Assembly: GCF_023333595.1 (NCBI RefSeq)
Contig: NZ_JAIQZM010000042.1
Coordinates: forward strand, 1-54,582
Direction of reading: 5' to 3'
DNA from: Argonema galeatum A003/A1
Lineage (GTDB): Bacteria; Cyanobacteriota; Cyanobacteriia; Cyanobacteriales; Aerosakkonemataceae
Length of the DNA stretch: 54,582 nt
Shown here: piece after piece, positions 34,147 to 42,268 of the stretch
Layout: the number at the start of each line of letters is the position of its first letter
Position numbering within the stretch: the stretch's first letter is position 1
Position numbers and translations under genes: made by a program
Notes under the pieces: model-generated
Told to the model about the DNA's origin: nothing
Databases searched by the model: none
The model's input: the letters and a program-made list of their open reading frames with translations, nothing else

Positions 34147-35130
34147 ATGGTTCAATTTCATATACAGCCGGATAGTGAAATTCCGGCATCAACTCAGCTA
34201 TTTAATCAAATCCGGTTTGCGATCGCATCCCGTCAGTTTCCCCCCGGACACCGCCTCCCCAGCACTCGCGCCCTCGCCATGCAGACGGGTTTGCATCGCA
34301 ACACCATTAGCAAGGTATATCGTCATTTAGAAGAAATCGGACTGGTGGAGTCCCTGGCGGGGTCAGGAATTTACGTCCGCGCTCTAGGTCACGAAGGGGG
34401 AGGTAGACTAAAATCTGCGATCGTAGAACAATATCCCCAAGCCAACAAAATCGTCCAGGAAAGCTTGGATAAGCTGCTGGGAGAGGGTTGTACCCTCAGT
34501 CAAGCCAGGGAGCTTTTTTTGGGAGAGATTGACTGGCGCTTGCGTTGCAGTGCGAGGGTCTTGGTGACTGCGCCTACCCAGGATATTGGCGTTGGCGAGT
34601 TGATGGTGCAGGAATTGGAACAAGCGCTCAAAATTCCGGTGCAACTGGTGCCTTTGGAGCAATTAAGCCTATTTCTGGATCAAACTCATGGTGGTACGGT
34701 GGTGACCAGTCGCTATTTTATCGGAGAAGCAGATGCGATCGCAGCACCTAAATCTGTCCGCGTCATCCCCGTAGATATCTACGACTACAGCACAGAAATT
34801 CAGCTAGTTAGGAGTTTACCAAAAGACAGTTGTGTTGGTCTTGTTAGCCTCAGTTCTGGTATTTTGCGGGCGTCAGAAGTGATTATTCACAGTCTCCGGG
34901 GTGAAGATTTGTTGGTGATGACGGCTCAAAAAGGAGATACTTATAAACTTAACGCATTGGTTCGCAGTGCCAGAACAATTATCAGCGATCAAGCTAGTTT
35001 CGCTGCGTTGAAAGCTGCTGTTGCAGAAGCGAGAGACGATTTGATTCGTCCGCCTCAATTAATCTGCTGCGATAACTATATTGGGCTTAAGTCGATTAAT
35101 TTGCTCAAGCGGGAGTTGGGTTTGGGGTGA
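34147..35130 (+). CDS. plmA: GntR-family regulator, PlmA type
   Basis: A 327-aa transcription regulator. Residues 1-75 form a GntR winged helix-turn-helix (STQLFNQIRFAIASRQFPPG, LPSTRALAMQTGLHRNTISK) and the rest is a long effector domain (RVLVTAPTQDIGVGELMVQE, GTVVTSRYFIGEADAIAAP, KDSCVGLVSLSSGILRASEV). This domain layout and length match the cyanobacterial PlmA group, which is known from Anabaena plasmid maintenance and binds the PII-PipX complex, linking it to nitrogen signalling. It is not an MocR-type protein, as no aminotransferase domain is present. It is apparently a single gene. The PlmA assignment is from memory of the family. Confidence 0.78.
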   Translation: MVQFHIQPDSEIPASTQLFNQIRFAIASRQFPPGHRLPSTRALAMQTGLHRNTISKVYRHLEEIGLVESLAGSGIYVRALGHEGGGRLKSAIVEQYPQANKIVQESLDKLLGEGCTLSQARELFLGEIDWRLRCSARVLVTAPTQDIGVGELMVQELEQALKIPVQLVPLEQLSLFLDQTHGGTVVTSRYFIGEADAIAAPKSVRVIPVDIYDYSTEIQLVRSLPKDSCVGLVSLSSGILRASEVIIHSLRGEDLLVMTAQKGDTYKLNALVRSARTIISDQASFAALKAAVAEARDDLIRPPQLICCDNYIGLKSINLLKRELGLG

Positions 35131-35190
35131 TCGATCGCGAAAATAGAATACAACCTAACAAACAGCGCCAAACAATCATAGGATAATCAA

Positions 35191-35748
35191 ATGATCGCCA
35201 CCCAAATCCGTTTGTGGACTGTAGAAGAATACCACCGGATGATCGACGCTAATATTCTGACTACCGACGATAAAGTTGAACTTCTAGAAGGTCGAATTGT
35301 CCAAATGAGTCCCCAAAGTCCACCTCACGCAGGTACAACTCAACGCACCGATTATTATCTCCAAAATCTACTCCGAGATCTTGCCAATATTCGAGTCCAG
35401 TTACCCATTACCCTGTCTACCTCAGAACCAGAGTCGAATATTGCTGTAGTTCGCATCGATCCAGGTGCTTATGGCGATCGCCACCCTAATGCTAGCGACA
35501 TCTTACTGCTAATAGAAATCGCTCATACTACTTTAAACATCGATCGCCAAGAAAAAGCACCTATTTATGCCAGAGCAAATATTTCCGAATATTGGATTTT
35601 AGATATTAGCAATCGCCGCGTTTATATTTTCCGTAACCCCACCGAATCTGGCTATCAAGAAGAATTTATTTTTAATGTAGATGCTGCGATCGCACCATTA
35701 GCTTTTCCCGAAATACAAATACCATTTTCTGAACTATTTATGCCTTAA
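35191..35748 (+). CDS. Uma2 family (DUF820) protein, copy A
   Basis: A 185-aa protein of the Uma2/DUF820 family, which has a PD-(D/E)XK nuclease-like fold. Family segments are WTVEEYHRMIDANIL, DDKVELLEGRIVQMSP, a central PDIAV-like strand (here SNIAVVRIDP), LLLIEIAHTTLNIDRQEKAP and the YWILDISNRRVYIF strand. The Asp usually present in PDIAV is Asn here, while it is Asp in the near-identical copy at 53529-54086 (157 of 185 residues equal). Function in vivo is unknown; these genes are highly amplified in cyanobacteria. An AGGATAATCAA ribosome site precedes the ATG. Confidence 0.9.
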   Translation: MIATQIRLWTVEEYHRMIDANILTTDDKVELLEGRIVQMSPQSPPHAGTTQRTDYYLQNLLRDLANIRVQLPITLSTSEPESNIAVVRIDPGAYGDRHPNASDILLLIEIAHTTLNIDRQEKAPIYARANISEYWILDISNRRVYIFRNPTESGYQEEFIFNVDAAIAPLAFPEIQIPFSELFMP

Positions 35749-35760
35749 ATTTGCTTATTT

Positions 35761-35804
35761 AGGTACGTTCTTGCGCTAAAGCGCGGCATCGCAACAACGT
35801 ACCT
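35761..35804. repeat. Imperfect palindrome AGGTACGTT ... AACGTACCT
   Basis: Arms of 15 bp with one mismatch (AGGTACGTTCTTGCG/CGCAACAACGTACCT) around a 14-nt centre. It is a degenerate relative of the perfect palindrome 54255-54296. It lies 13 bp after Uma2 copy A; the relative lies next to Uma2 copy B. Confidence 0.8.
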
Positions 35805-35854
35805 AATAACTTAATTAAACTAGCCCCTGCCCATACCACAAGTAATATCATTTC

Positions 35855-36046
35855 CGGTAGCATCGGTTACATAAAAAATTCGTGTGATTATTCTTATCTG
35901 CGTTTATCTGCGTACCCTGCGGGAAGGCTAATGCCTCCGGCACGCTTCGCGAACGCCTACATCTGTCTTCATCTGCGGTAAAATTTTAACCAACGATGAA
36001 AACAGAAAATTTGACGATATCTAACCATACAACCGGAAACGATATA
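35855..36046. repeat. Dispersed ~150-nt repeat, copy 2, interrupted by a 47-nt insert
   Basis: Homologous to 12324-12480 from CGGTAGCATCGGTTACAT to ACAACCGGAAACGATAT. A 47-nt segment, 35914-35960 (ACCCTGCGGGAAGGC...GCGAACGCCTAC), replaces two nucleotides of copy 1; it contains GCACGCTTCGCGAACGC, a separate palindromic repeat type. The repeat ends right at the start codon of the next Uma2 gene, so it probably supplies that gene's upstream region. Confidence 0.8.
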
Positions 36047-36050
36047 ACCT

Positions 36051-36611
36051 ATGATCGCAACCATTAAACCTAAACCAAACCTAGAGGAGTTCCTAAAACT
36101 TCCAGAAACTAAACCTGCATCAGAATTTATCAATGAAGAAATCATTCAGAAACCTATGCCACAAGGTGAACACAGCCGATTACAGGCTAAACTTTGTACT
36201 GTCATCAACCAGATAACAGAAACACAAAAAATTGCTTACGCTTTCCCAGAACTACGCTGCACCTTTGGCGGTGAATCAATTATCCCAGATATCGCCGTAT
36301 TCCGATGGGAAAGAATTCCCTTTCAGCCATCGGGTAGAATCTCCAACCGTTTTGAAATTCATCCTGACTGGGCGATCGAAATTCTTTCTCCTGACCAAAA
36401 CCAAACTAAAGTGCTTAGTAAATTATTGCATTGTTCGCGAAATGGCACGGAATTCGGTTGGTTAATAGACTCGGAAACAGAGAGTATTCTAGTCATATTT
36501 CCCGGTCAGCGAGTAGAAATTTTCACAGGTGCTACTCAATTACCCGTACTTGATGGAATTCAGTTAGAACTGACAGTTGAACAAGTTTTTGGTTGGTTAA
36601 AATTTAGTTGA
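36051..36611 (+). CDS. Uma2 family (DUF820) protein
   Basis: A 186-aa Uma2/DUF820 protein, of a different subfamily from its neighbour. It begins PKPNLEEFLKLPETKPASEF, has the conserved GEHSRLQAKLCTVINQ helix, and the nuclease-fold residues appear as SIIPDIAVFRWERIP (Asp), WAIEILSPDQNQTKVLSKLL (Glu and a downstream Lys) and GTEFGWLIDSETESILVIFP. All PD-(D/E)XK core positions look intact. No nuclease activity has been shown for most members. It has no obvious Shine-Dalgarno and starts directly after the dispersed repeat. Confidence 0.88.
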   Translation: MIATIKPKPNLEEFLKLPETKPASEFINEEIIQKPMPQGEHSRLQAKLCTVINQITETQKIAYAFPELRCTFGGESIIPDIAVFRWERIPFQPSGRISNRFEIHPDWAIEILSPDQNQTKVLSKLLHCSRNGTEFGWLIDSETESILVIFPGQRVEIFTGATQLPVLDGIQLELTVEQVFGWLKFS

Positions 36612-36638
36612 ACAGAACTTATGCAGAGATCCCCCCAA

Positions 36639-36657
36639 CCCCCCTTAAAAAGGGGGG
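36639..36657. terminator. Bidirectional hairpin between convergent genes
   Basis: CCCCCCTT-AAA-AAGGGGGG gives an 8-bp stem with a 3-nt loop, followed by CTTTC on the plus side, between the stops of the Uma2 gene (36611) and the alpha/beta hydrolase (36666). It probably ends transcription from both sides. A shorter relative is at 31584-31600. Confidence 0.65.
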
Positions 36658-36665
36658 CTTTCACT

Positions 36666-37523
36666 TTACACCACAGCTTCTCTCTTAATTCCCAAAAACT
36701 CCCGCACCTTTTGCAAATAAGTTTCCGCATCTTCCAACATCGGAAAATGAGCGGTATCGGGAATCACAACATATTCTACTTTTTCACTTAAAGCTGCCGC
36801 CTGTCTTCCCATTTCTGCTGGAATGATAATATCGTGTTCTCCCGCAACTAAAAGCGTCGGTACCGATAACTTAGCAAATTCCTGCGGCATTACTTCAGAT
36901 GCTTCTTTACTCACAGAAGTAAAAATTGTACCCAAAGCCGCCTCATAATCTGCTATGATAAAATCCTCTAAAAAAGCCTTACTGATTGCGCTTGGCAGAG
37001 GGCGATGCAAAAACCGCTTCATGAAGAGTTTGTCGGCAAAAGGAATTTTACTTAACCAGGGGGGACGAAACTTAACCACGTAACCGCCAAATTTATGGAA
37101 AGCAGCAAATGCTTTTTCGTCGTATTCAAAAATTCCGCTACAAGTTAAAATTGCCCGTTCCACTCTTTCTGGGTAACGGTTCAAAAACAGCGTAGCAACA
37201 GAAGCGCCCATTGAGTGGGCATTCAGATAAACGCGATCTAGCTTGAAAGTATCTAATAATGCTGCTAAGTCGTCAGCATACTCTTCCATTTGGTATTTCA
37301 GCGTAGGCGCTTCACCTAATGGTAAGCGCGATCGCCCAAATCCGCGCATATCGTAAAGCAGACAATCAAACTCATCTGCTAGCGCAAAGCCCGTGCTTTC
37401 CCAATATCTACCAGAACCAGCCCAGCCGTGCAAAAAAATCATTACCGGCTTAGTTTTGCCAGCTTCTGGTGAGCGAATCCACTCGTAATAATGCTCGACG
37501 CCCCGAACTTGAATTAACGGCAT
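36666..37523 (-). CDS. Alpha/beta hydrolase
   Basis: A 285-aa alpha/beta hydrolase. Oxyanion-hole region FLHGWAGSGRYW, nucleophile elbow NAHSMGAS (Ser near residue 105), acid region VAGEHDIIIP and catalytic His in DTAHFPMLEDAETYL form a complete Ser-Asp-His set. The cap region (about 140-200) is Phe/Lys-rich. Pattern resembles esterases, haloperoxidases and lactonases without metal; substrate not inferable. It follows clpX by 88 bp on the same strand, so it may be a late member of the tig-clpP-clpX transcript. Confidence 0.9.
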   Translation of the reverse strand: MPLIQVRGVEHYYEWIRSPEAGKTKPVMIFLHGWAGSGRYWESTGFALADEFDCLLYDMRGFGRSRLPLGEAPTLKYQMEEYADDLAALLDTFKLDRVYLNAHSMGASVATLFLNRYPERVERAILTCSGIFEYDEKAFAAFHKFGGYVVKFRPPWLSKIPFADKLFMKRFLHRPLPSAISKAFLEDFIIADYEAALGTIFTSVSKEASEVMPQEFAKLSVPTLLVAGEHDIIIPAEMGRQAAALSEKVEYVVIPDTAHFPMLEDAETYLQKVREFLGIKREAVV

Positions 37524-37551
37524 TTGTCAATAGTCAATTGTCAGCGATCGG

Positions 37552-37610
37552 TTGTCATTTGTCATTTGTCAAAAGTAGAATTCTGGCAATGACTAATGAC
37601 TAATGACTAA
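37552..37610. repeat. Short tandem heptamers between clpX and hydrolase genes
   Basis: Three copies of TTGTCAT-type units are followed by three copies of AATGACT (37588-37610). The units are near complements (ATTAGTCATT/ TTGTCATT) and could fold back. This is the short tandemly repeated repetitive type common in filamentous cyanobacteria. Confidence 0.7.
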
Positions 37611-37611
37611 T

Positions 37612-38955
37612 TTAAGCAGATTCCGGCTTTGGCAGCGAAGAAGGGTGTACGATCAGTTCGGCTGTAGAACGTTTCTCTACCATTTCCCGCGTAATCATGC
37701 AACGGGTAACATCCTTGCGAGATGGCAACTCGTACATCACATCCAACATCAACTCTTCCACAATACCGCGTAAAGCTCTGGCACCAGTTTTGCGGCGGTA
37801 GGCTTCTTGCGCGATCGCTTTAATCGCATCCGTCTTAAACTCCAGCTGCACGTTGTCCATCTTCAGCAGTTTTTGATACTGCTTCACCAGCGCATTGCGC
37901 GGCTGAGTCAAAATCGCCGTCAAAGTTTCTTCATCCAGCGGATCGACTACTGCGATCACCGGAATCCGGCCTATAAACTCTGGAATCATGCCAAATTTAA
38001 CCAAGTCGTCCGGTTCCTGCTGTTTCAGGATATCCGCAGTCCGTTTTTCCCGCGATGGCGTTTCCCCACCTTGAATAAAGCCCATTGACTTTTTGCCAAT
38101 TCTCTGCTCTACCACCTTCTCCAGACCAACAAACGCACCGCCGCAGATAAACAGAATATTGCTGGTGTCAATCTGGATGCAGTCCTGATAGGGATGTTTG
38201 CGTCCGCCTTGGGGAGGCACGTTTGCCACCGTCCCCTCCAACATCTTCAGGAGAGCTTGTTGAACCCCTTCGCCGGAGACATCCCGCGTAATCGAAGGAT
38301 TTTCGCTCTTACGAGCAATCTTGTCAATTTCATCAATGTAAATAATGCCTCGCTGAGCTTCCTCCACATCGAAATCCGCTACCTGAAGCAATCGCAGCAA
38401 GATATTTTCTACATCTTCCCCGACATATCCTGCCTCCGTCAGCGTAGTAGCGTCGGCTACAGCAAACGGCACATCCAAGATATTTGCCAGAGTTTGAGCC
38501 AAAAGCGTCTTTCCGCATCCGGTCGGCCCCATCAGCAGGATATTGGATTTTTGGATTTCGATCGAGTCCTCCGCACTCACTTTGCCGCTGCTTTTTGATT
38601 GAATAAAGCTGAGCCGCTTGTAATGGTTATATACCGCTACCGAGAGGACTTTTTTCGCCTCATCCTGGCCTATTACGTGTTCGTCTAAATACTTTTTAAT
38701 TTCTCTCGGTTTCGGAATTTGATGCAGCGAGAGAGCAGATGAGCGGGTACGCCGCTTTTGGGCTGGTTCTGATTTTGGTGCTGGCCCAGGAGATGCTGAA
38801 CCCGAATCCAACAGCTCCTCATCTAAAATTTCGTTACACAGGTCAACACATTCATCACAAATGTAGACTCCCGGACCAGCAATCAATTTGCGAACCTGCT
38901 CTTGAGACTTGCCGCAAAAGGAACATTTTAAATGGGAGTCGTACTTAGGTGACAT
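37612..38955 (-). CDS. clpX: ATP-dependent Clp protease ATP-binding subunit ClpX
   Basis: A 447-aa AAA+ unfoldase that feeds tagged proteins to ClpP. The N-terminal zinc domain has CSFCGKSQEQV and CDECVDLC; the AAA module has Walker A GPTGCGKT, Walker B IIYIDEID, the pore loop GYVGED, the ClpP-binding loop IGFxG-equivalent KSMGFIQGGE, and sensor 2 TGARALRGI. Length is normal; a low-complexity linker (SASPGPAPKSEPAQKRRT) follows the zinc domain. It starts 9 bp after clpP, with GAGGC before the ATG. The operon order tig-clpP-clpX is conserved in cyanobacteria. Confidence 0.97.
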   Translation of the reverse strand: MSPKYDSHLKCSFCGKSQEQVRKLIAGPGVYICDECVDLCNEILDEELLDSGSASPGPAPKSEPAQKRRTRSSALSLHQIPKPREIKKYLDEHVIGQDEAKKVLSVAVYNHYKRLSFIQSKSSGKVSAEDSIEIQKSNILLMGPTGCGKTLLAQTLANILDVPFAVADATTLTEAGYVGEDVENILLRLLQVADFDVEEAQRGIIYIDEIDKIARKSENPSITRDVSGEGVQQALLKMLEGTVANVPPQGGRKHPYQDCIQIDTSNILFICGGAFVGLEKVVEQRIGKKSMGFIQGGETPSREKRTADILKQQEPDDLVKFGMIPEFIGRIPVIAVVDPLDEETLTAILTQPRNALVKQYQKLLKMDNVQLEFKTDAIKAIAQEAYRRKTGARALRGIVEELMLDVMYELPSRKDVTRCMITREMVEKRSTAELIVHPSSLPKPESA

Positions 38956-38964
38956 AGCTGCCTC

Positions 38965-39660
38965 TTATTTAAGTGTGGTAACGGCATTTCCTGAAATGGG
39001 TAGGTTCTGCCTAGTGATAACCTGATCGATAAGGCCATAATCTTTGGCCTCCGCGGCTGACATGAAGAAGTCGCGGTCAGTATCGACTTCTAATTTTTCA
39101 ATAGGCTGACCAGTATGATAAGCCAGTAATTCATTGAGCTGACGTTTATGATAAAGAATTTCCTTGGCTTGAATCTCAATGTCAACTGCCTGACCTTGGG
39201 CTCCGCCTAGTGGCTGGTGAATCATGATTCGGGAGTTGGGAAGCGACATCCGCTTACCACGGGTTCCTGCTGTGAGCAGAAACGCTCCCATACTCGCAGC
39301 CAATCCAAAGCAGATGGTAACAACATTGGGGCGAATTTGTTGCATGGTGTCATAAATCGCCATACCCGCTGTCACCGATCCCCCTGGAGAGTTGATGTAA
39401 ATCTGGATGTCTTTTTCGGGATCTTCCGAGTCCAGGAACAGCAACTGGGCCACAATAGTGTCCGACACTTCATCGTCAATCGGCGTTCCCAAGAAGATGA
39501 TTCGCTCCCGCAACAGGCGCGAGTAAATGTCGAACGCTCTTTCCCCCATACCAGACTGTTCTACCACCATAGGTACGACTGTGTTGCTGGGCTGCAAGTC
39601 GTAGATGGGCGAGTAGCGCGAGCTGGTGGGCGAGTAGTTAAGAGACTGAGATATAACCAT
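38965..39660 (-). CDS. clpP: ATP-dependent Clp protease proteolytic subunit ClpP
   Basis: A 231-aa serine protease subunit. The triad is complete: Ser in CFGLAASMGAFLL, His in SRIMIHQPLGG and Asp in DTDRDFFMSA. The N-terminal extension of about 30 residues (SPTSSRYSPIYDLQPSN) is typical for one of the several cyanobacterial ClpP paralogs. Pairing with clpX 9 bp downstream marks it as the ClpP2-type subunit that forms the ClpXP machine. An AGG sequence lies 5 nt before the ATG. It is separated from tig by 491 bp, so it may have its own promoter. Confidence 0.96.
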   Translation of the reverse strand: MVISQSLNYSPTSSRYSPIYDLQPSNTVVPMVVEQSGMGERAFDIYSRLLRERIIFLGTPIDDEVSDTIVAQLLFLDSEDPEKDIQIYINSPGGSVTAGMAIYDTMQQIRPNVVTICFGLAASMGAFLLTAGTRGKRMSLPNSRIMIHQPLGGAQGQAVDIEIQAKEILYHKRQLNELLAYHTGQPIEKLEVDTDRDFFMSAAEAKDYGLIDQVITRQNLPISGNAVTTLK

Positions 39661-40151
39661 AAAACCTAATTCAAGTTGTGTCAGCTGGCACTCGTGCTGT
39701 AAACTGAGAATCTTAAACGATACTTAATTACAACTATATCCGTTATAGCCAATATCTGTTGTCTTTGACTATCTCTACTGGGCAAGTTTGGCTTTCTATT
39801 AAGAGAGATATCGAAGTTTTACCATTTTCCTTTTGATATGCTACATCTTGTAACTATTTTCCTCTAGCTCTAGCGATCCCCTGCTGAGTGTGATGTCGAT
39901 CGAAATCAAAAGTGAAATGGTCTTGAATATGGTACTTTTTGTGTCCTTACCCTGCTAAAATGTTTTTCGATTTTGCACAAGTATTGTAAAACATAGACGT
40001 GAGAGTCCCATCTATAACTTGGCATTTTTGCCCCCCTAACCCCCCAACCTTGGGGGGAAATCTTGCACCCCCTCTCCCAACGTTGGGAGAGGGGGTGAGG
40101 GCGAGACTATCCCGGCTTAAGTTGGTAGCCGTCAGATGTCTTGGGAGCAGC
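39661..40151. other. 491-bp intergenic region between tig and clpP
   Basis: No gene is visible. It contains GCCCCCCTAACCCCCCAACC with TTGGGGGG (about 40030-40057), a perfect 32-bp palindrome (40066-40097), and an AT-rich stretch (39700-39960) likely to hold the clpP promoter. The palindromes lie just past the tig stop on the minus strand and may terminate tig transcription. Confidence 0.6.
40066..40097. terminator. Perfect 32-bp palindrome downstream of tig
   Basis: CACCCCCTCTCCCAAC and its exact complement, centred at 40081.5, begin 55 bp after the tig stop codon. It is a strong GC-rich hairpin without a T-run, either a dispersed repeat or a terminator. Confidence 0.6.
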
Positions 40152-41600
40152 TTAACTCTCTTGTTGTTCGGTCTGGTTTGGCTCGACTTGGGCTTCAGGG
40201 GTTTCGGCAGTTGCTTCAACTTCAACTTCGGCTGGCGCTTCCTGTTGGTTTTCTGAGGCTGTAGCACTCAGGGAGCCTTCCGGTACGAGTTCGATGGTGG
40301 AATGTTCCTCCAACCATTTGATGATTTTTTCGGTCAGCAGTTCGTTTTCGACGAATTCTCGCAATTTTTCGGGGTCGATGTCTTTCTCATCGCTGTACTC
40401 CTGCATCACCTCTTGAGAGCGTGTTGCCACTGCGGCTGGTTCTACTTGGATGGATTCCCTTGTGGCTACTTCTCTAAGTCCTAGAGAGCGCTTGAGCCTA
40501 GAGATCGCATCTGGGAGCGATCGCTCTCGGAACTGCGGTATCATTTCCTGAGTAAACAGCTTCTTGATATCAATCCCCTGCTTACTCAGCCGCATTGCCG
40601 TTTGAGTCACCAACTCATCAACCTCTTGCTCAATCAGCGTTTGAGGTAAATCTACTTCCACCAGGTTCACCAGTTCAGCCAGCAGTGCTTCCTGCTTGTT
40701 GGCATCAGTTTTGCGCTGCGCTTGCTCCTGAAACCTGGTTTCCAAAGTCGATCGCAATTCCTCTAATGTTTGAAACTCGCTGATTTCTTGGGCAAAGTCA
40801 TCGTTTACTTCCAGTAACTCTTTTTCTTTGAGGTCTTTGAGCGTCACCGCGAAAACGGCAGGTTTACCAGCCAACTCTTTTTGCGGATAGTCTTCGGGGA
40901 AGTCCACAGAAATTTCTTGGCTTTCCCCCACATTCATCCCGACCATCCCATCAACAAACCCTTTGATAAAGCGCCCTTCTGCTAACTCTACCTGAAAATC
41001 CTGCGCTTCTCCGCCGGGAATCTCTTCAGCTGCTTCTCCTTGGGCCGACGCTTCGCTTACCAGCCGTCCCTTAAAATCAACTACTGCCACATCTCCCATC
41101 TGCGCTGGGCGTCCCGATACTGGCACCAAGGTAGCTAGTTCTTTGCGGCGTTCTTCTAAAAACTTATCCACCGAATCGGGGTCGTACTTGACTTCTTCTG
41201 CCTTTAGGTGTAAGCCAGTGTACTGCTTCAAGTTAACTTCGGGCACTACATCAACCGCTGCTGAGAATGTCACCGTTTTTCCCAGTTCAAACTGGTTAAC
41301 CAACTCATCAAAGTTAGAGCGCAGCTGGTAGTTGCCTAGAGCCTGGATTGACTCTTGCTTTATAGCATCTCTAACCCCATCGCGAATTATTTCTTCCAAA
41401 GCCGCCGCTTTCAGTCGCGTTGAGCCAAAGCGCTGTACCAGAATATGACGAGGAACCTTGCCTTTGCGAAACCCAGGGATGTTGGCAGAACGGGCCAGGT
41501 CTTGAAAAACCTGCTCGTAAGCTTTTTTGGATATTTCGGACGTAATTTCTATTTCCAAGCCTATCTGGCTCTGGGGAAGCTTTGCCTGGGTAACTTTCAT
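40152..41600 (-). CDS. tig: Trigger factor (ribosome-associated chaperone)
   Basis: A 482-aa chaperone with the ribosome-binding N-terminal domain (signature GFRKGKVPRHI near residue 45), a PPIase (FKBP-like) domain around 165-250 (QMGDVAVVDFKGRLV, GRFIKGFVDGMVGM), and a helical C-terminal chaperone domain. The last 40 residues are Ala/Glu/Gln-rich. The longest frame would add 27 residues, but the family starts at MKVTQAKLPQSQ, so I placed the start at 41600. It receives nascent chains at the ribosome exit and is the first gene of the tig-clpP-clpX cluster. Confidence 0.95.
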   Translation of the reverse strand: MKVTQAKLPQSQIGLEIEITSEISKKAYEQVFQDLARSANIPGFRKGKVPRHILVQRFGSTRLKAAALEEIIRDGVRDAIKQESIQALGNYQLRSNFDELVNQFELGKTVTFSAAVDVVPEVNLKQYTGLHLKAEEVKYDPDSVDKFLEERRKELATLVPVSGRPAQMGDVAVVDFKGRLVSEASAQGEAAEEIPGGEAQDFQVELAEGRFIKGFVDGMVGMNVGESQEISVDFPEDYPQKELAGKPAVFAVTLKDLKEKELLEVNDDFAQEISEFQTLEELRSTLETRFQEQAQRKTDANKQEALLAELVNLVEVDLPQTLIEQEVDELVTQTAMRLSKQGIDIKKLFTQEMIPQFRERSLPDAISRLKRSLGLREVATRESIQVEPAAVATRSQEVMQEYSDEKDIDPEKLREFVENELLTEKIIKWLEEHSTIELVPEGSLSATASENQQEAPAEVEVEATAETPEAQVEPNQTEQQES

Positions 41601-41614
41601 GCCTCTTTTTTTCT

Positions 41615-41833
41615 TTGACGATAACTGCTTTAATTTCTCAAGTTCAAGAAGCCCAACCGGGACTGCAACGCACGATTCCAAGCGATGCTTGGGATCTCCT
41701 GTGGTTAAAAAGCGGGTTATTTAACCGCGATCCCCTAACAGGTGTCTCTCAGCGTGATATGCTGGTGCAAGCAACCAGCGATGGTATCTACCAACTTAGG
41801 TCAGACCAGCGTCCCTTAAGACCTAAGCCTTAA
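41615..41833 (+). CDS. Possible small conserved protein, divergent from tig
   Basis: A 72-codon frame with TTG start reads like a real protein (SDAWDLLWLKSGLFNRDPLT, then QATSDGIYQLRSDQRPL), with balanced composition and no low complexity. It has no clear Shine-Dalgarno and begins only 14 bp from the tig start, leaving no room for a separate promoter between them. An internal start is possible. I do not recognise a family. It may instead be chance or a displaced fragment. Confidence 0.4.
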   Translation: MTITALISQVQEAQPGLQRTIPSDAWDLLWLKSGLFNRDPLTGVSQRDMLVQATSDGIYQLRSDQRPLRPKP

Positions 41834-42268
41834 GGGAGGGAACTTTTCCCGTTCGTTTGGTTTCCTATCTGATGATAGTACATTTAGATACTCGTTTCGC
41901 ACTGTGTTCGACGGCTGAGAGAATTTTTGGCAGAGAATTATGTTAAATTTATATAAGCGGTTAGAAATAAATTACAATTTTCACAAATACCCAGATAATA
42001 AATGACTCAATAACAGCTATAAATTAAAAAAGCAACTTACTTTTTATGGGCAAAGTAGGGGTAAATTTGACCAAAAGTCCTTCTAAGAGACCGCCAACAT
42101 AGATAGACCCGATCTTTTTTCGGAGAAGTCGGCTGGATTTTGAATGTTGTAGTTAGAAATTGTGGAGACGCGGCTTAAACCCAGTTGACTGTTTTAAATA
42201 TCACATCGAAAATTATCCTTATCTTAAAATCCCAAATATCTCAAACCGTTCAAATGGAGGTAGTTAGT
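41834..42268. other. 435-bp region upstream of asd
   Basis: No convincing gene. GGGAGGGAACTTTTCCC (near 41834-41850) can form a small hairpin right after the possible small gene. The rest is AT-rich and should carry the promoter of the asd-dapA-rnj group; no specific element could be fixed. Confidence 0.55.
42256..42260 (+). promoter_or_regulatory. Shine-Dalgarno GGAGG that decides the asd start
   Basis: GGAGG lies 8 nt before the TTG at 42269 and overlaps the in-frame ATG at 42254. Good spacing plus the resulting N-terminus (SKSYRVAILGATGAVG) favour TTG over the ATG at 42254 or 42185. Confidence 0.7.

Noticed and set aside
39947..40267. Frames over the tig C-terminus and its downstream palindromes
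   Set aside because: They arise from the Gln/Pro-rich tig tail in other frames and from palindromic repeats.
41601..41681. N-terminal extension of trigger factor (27 residues)
   Set aside because: The family begins at MKVTQAKLPQ; the extension lacks conservation in pattern and would overlap the divergent upstream region.
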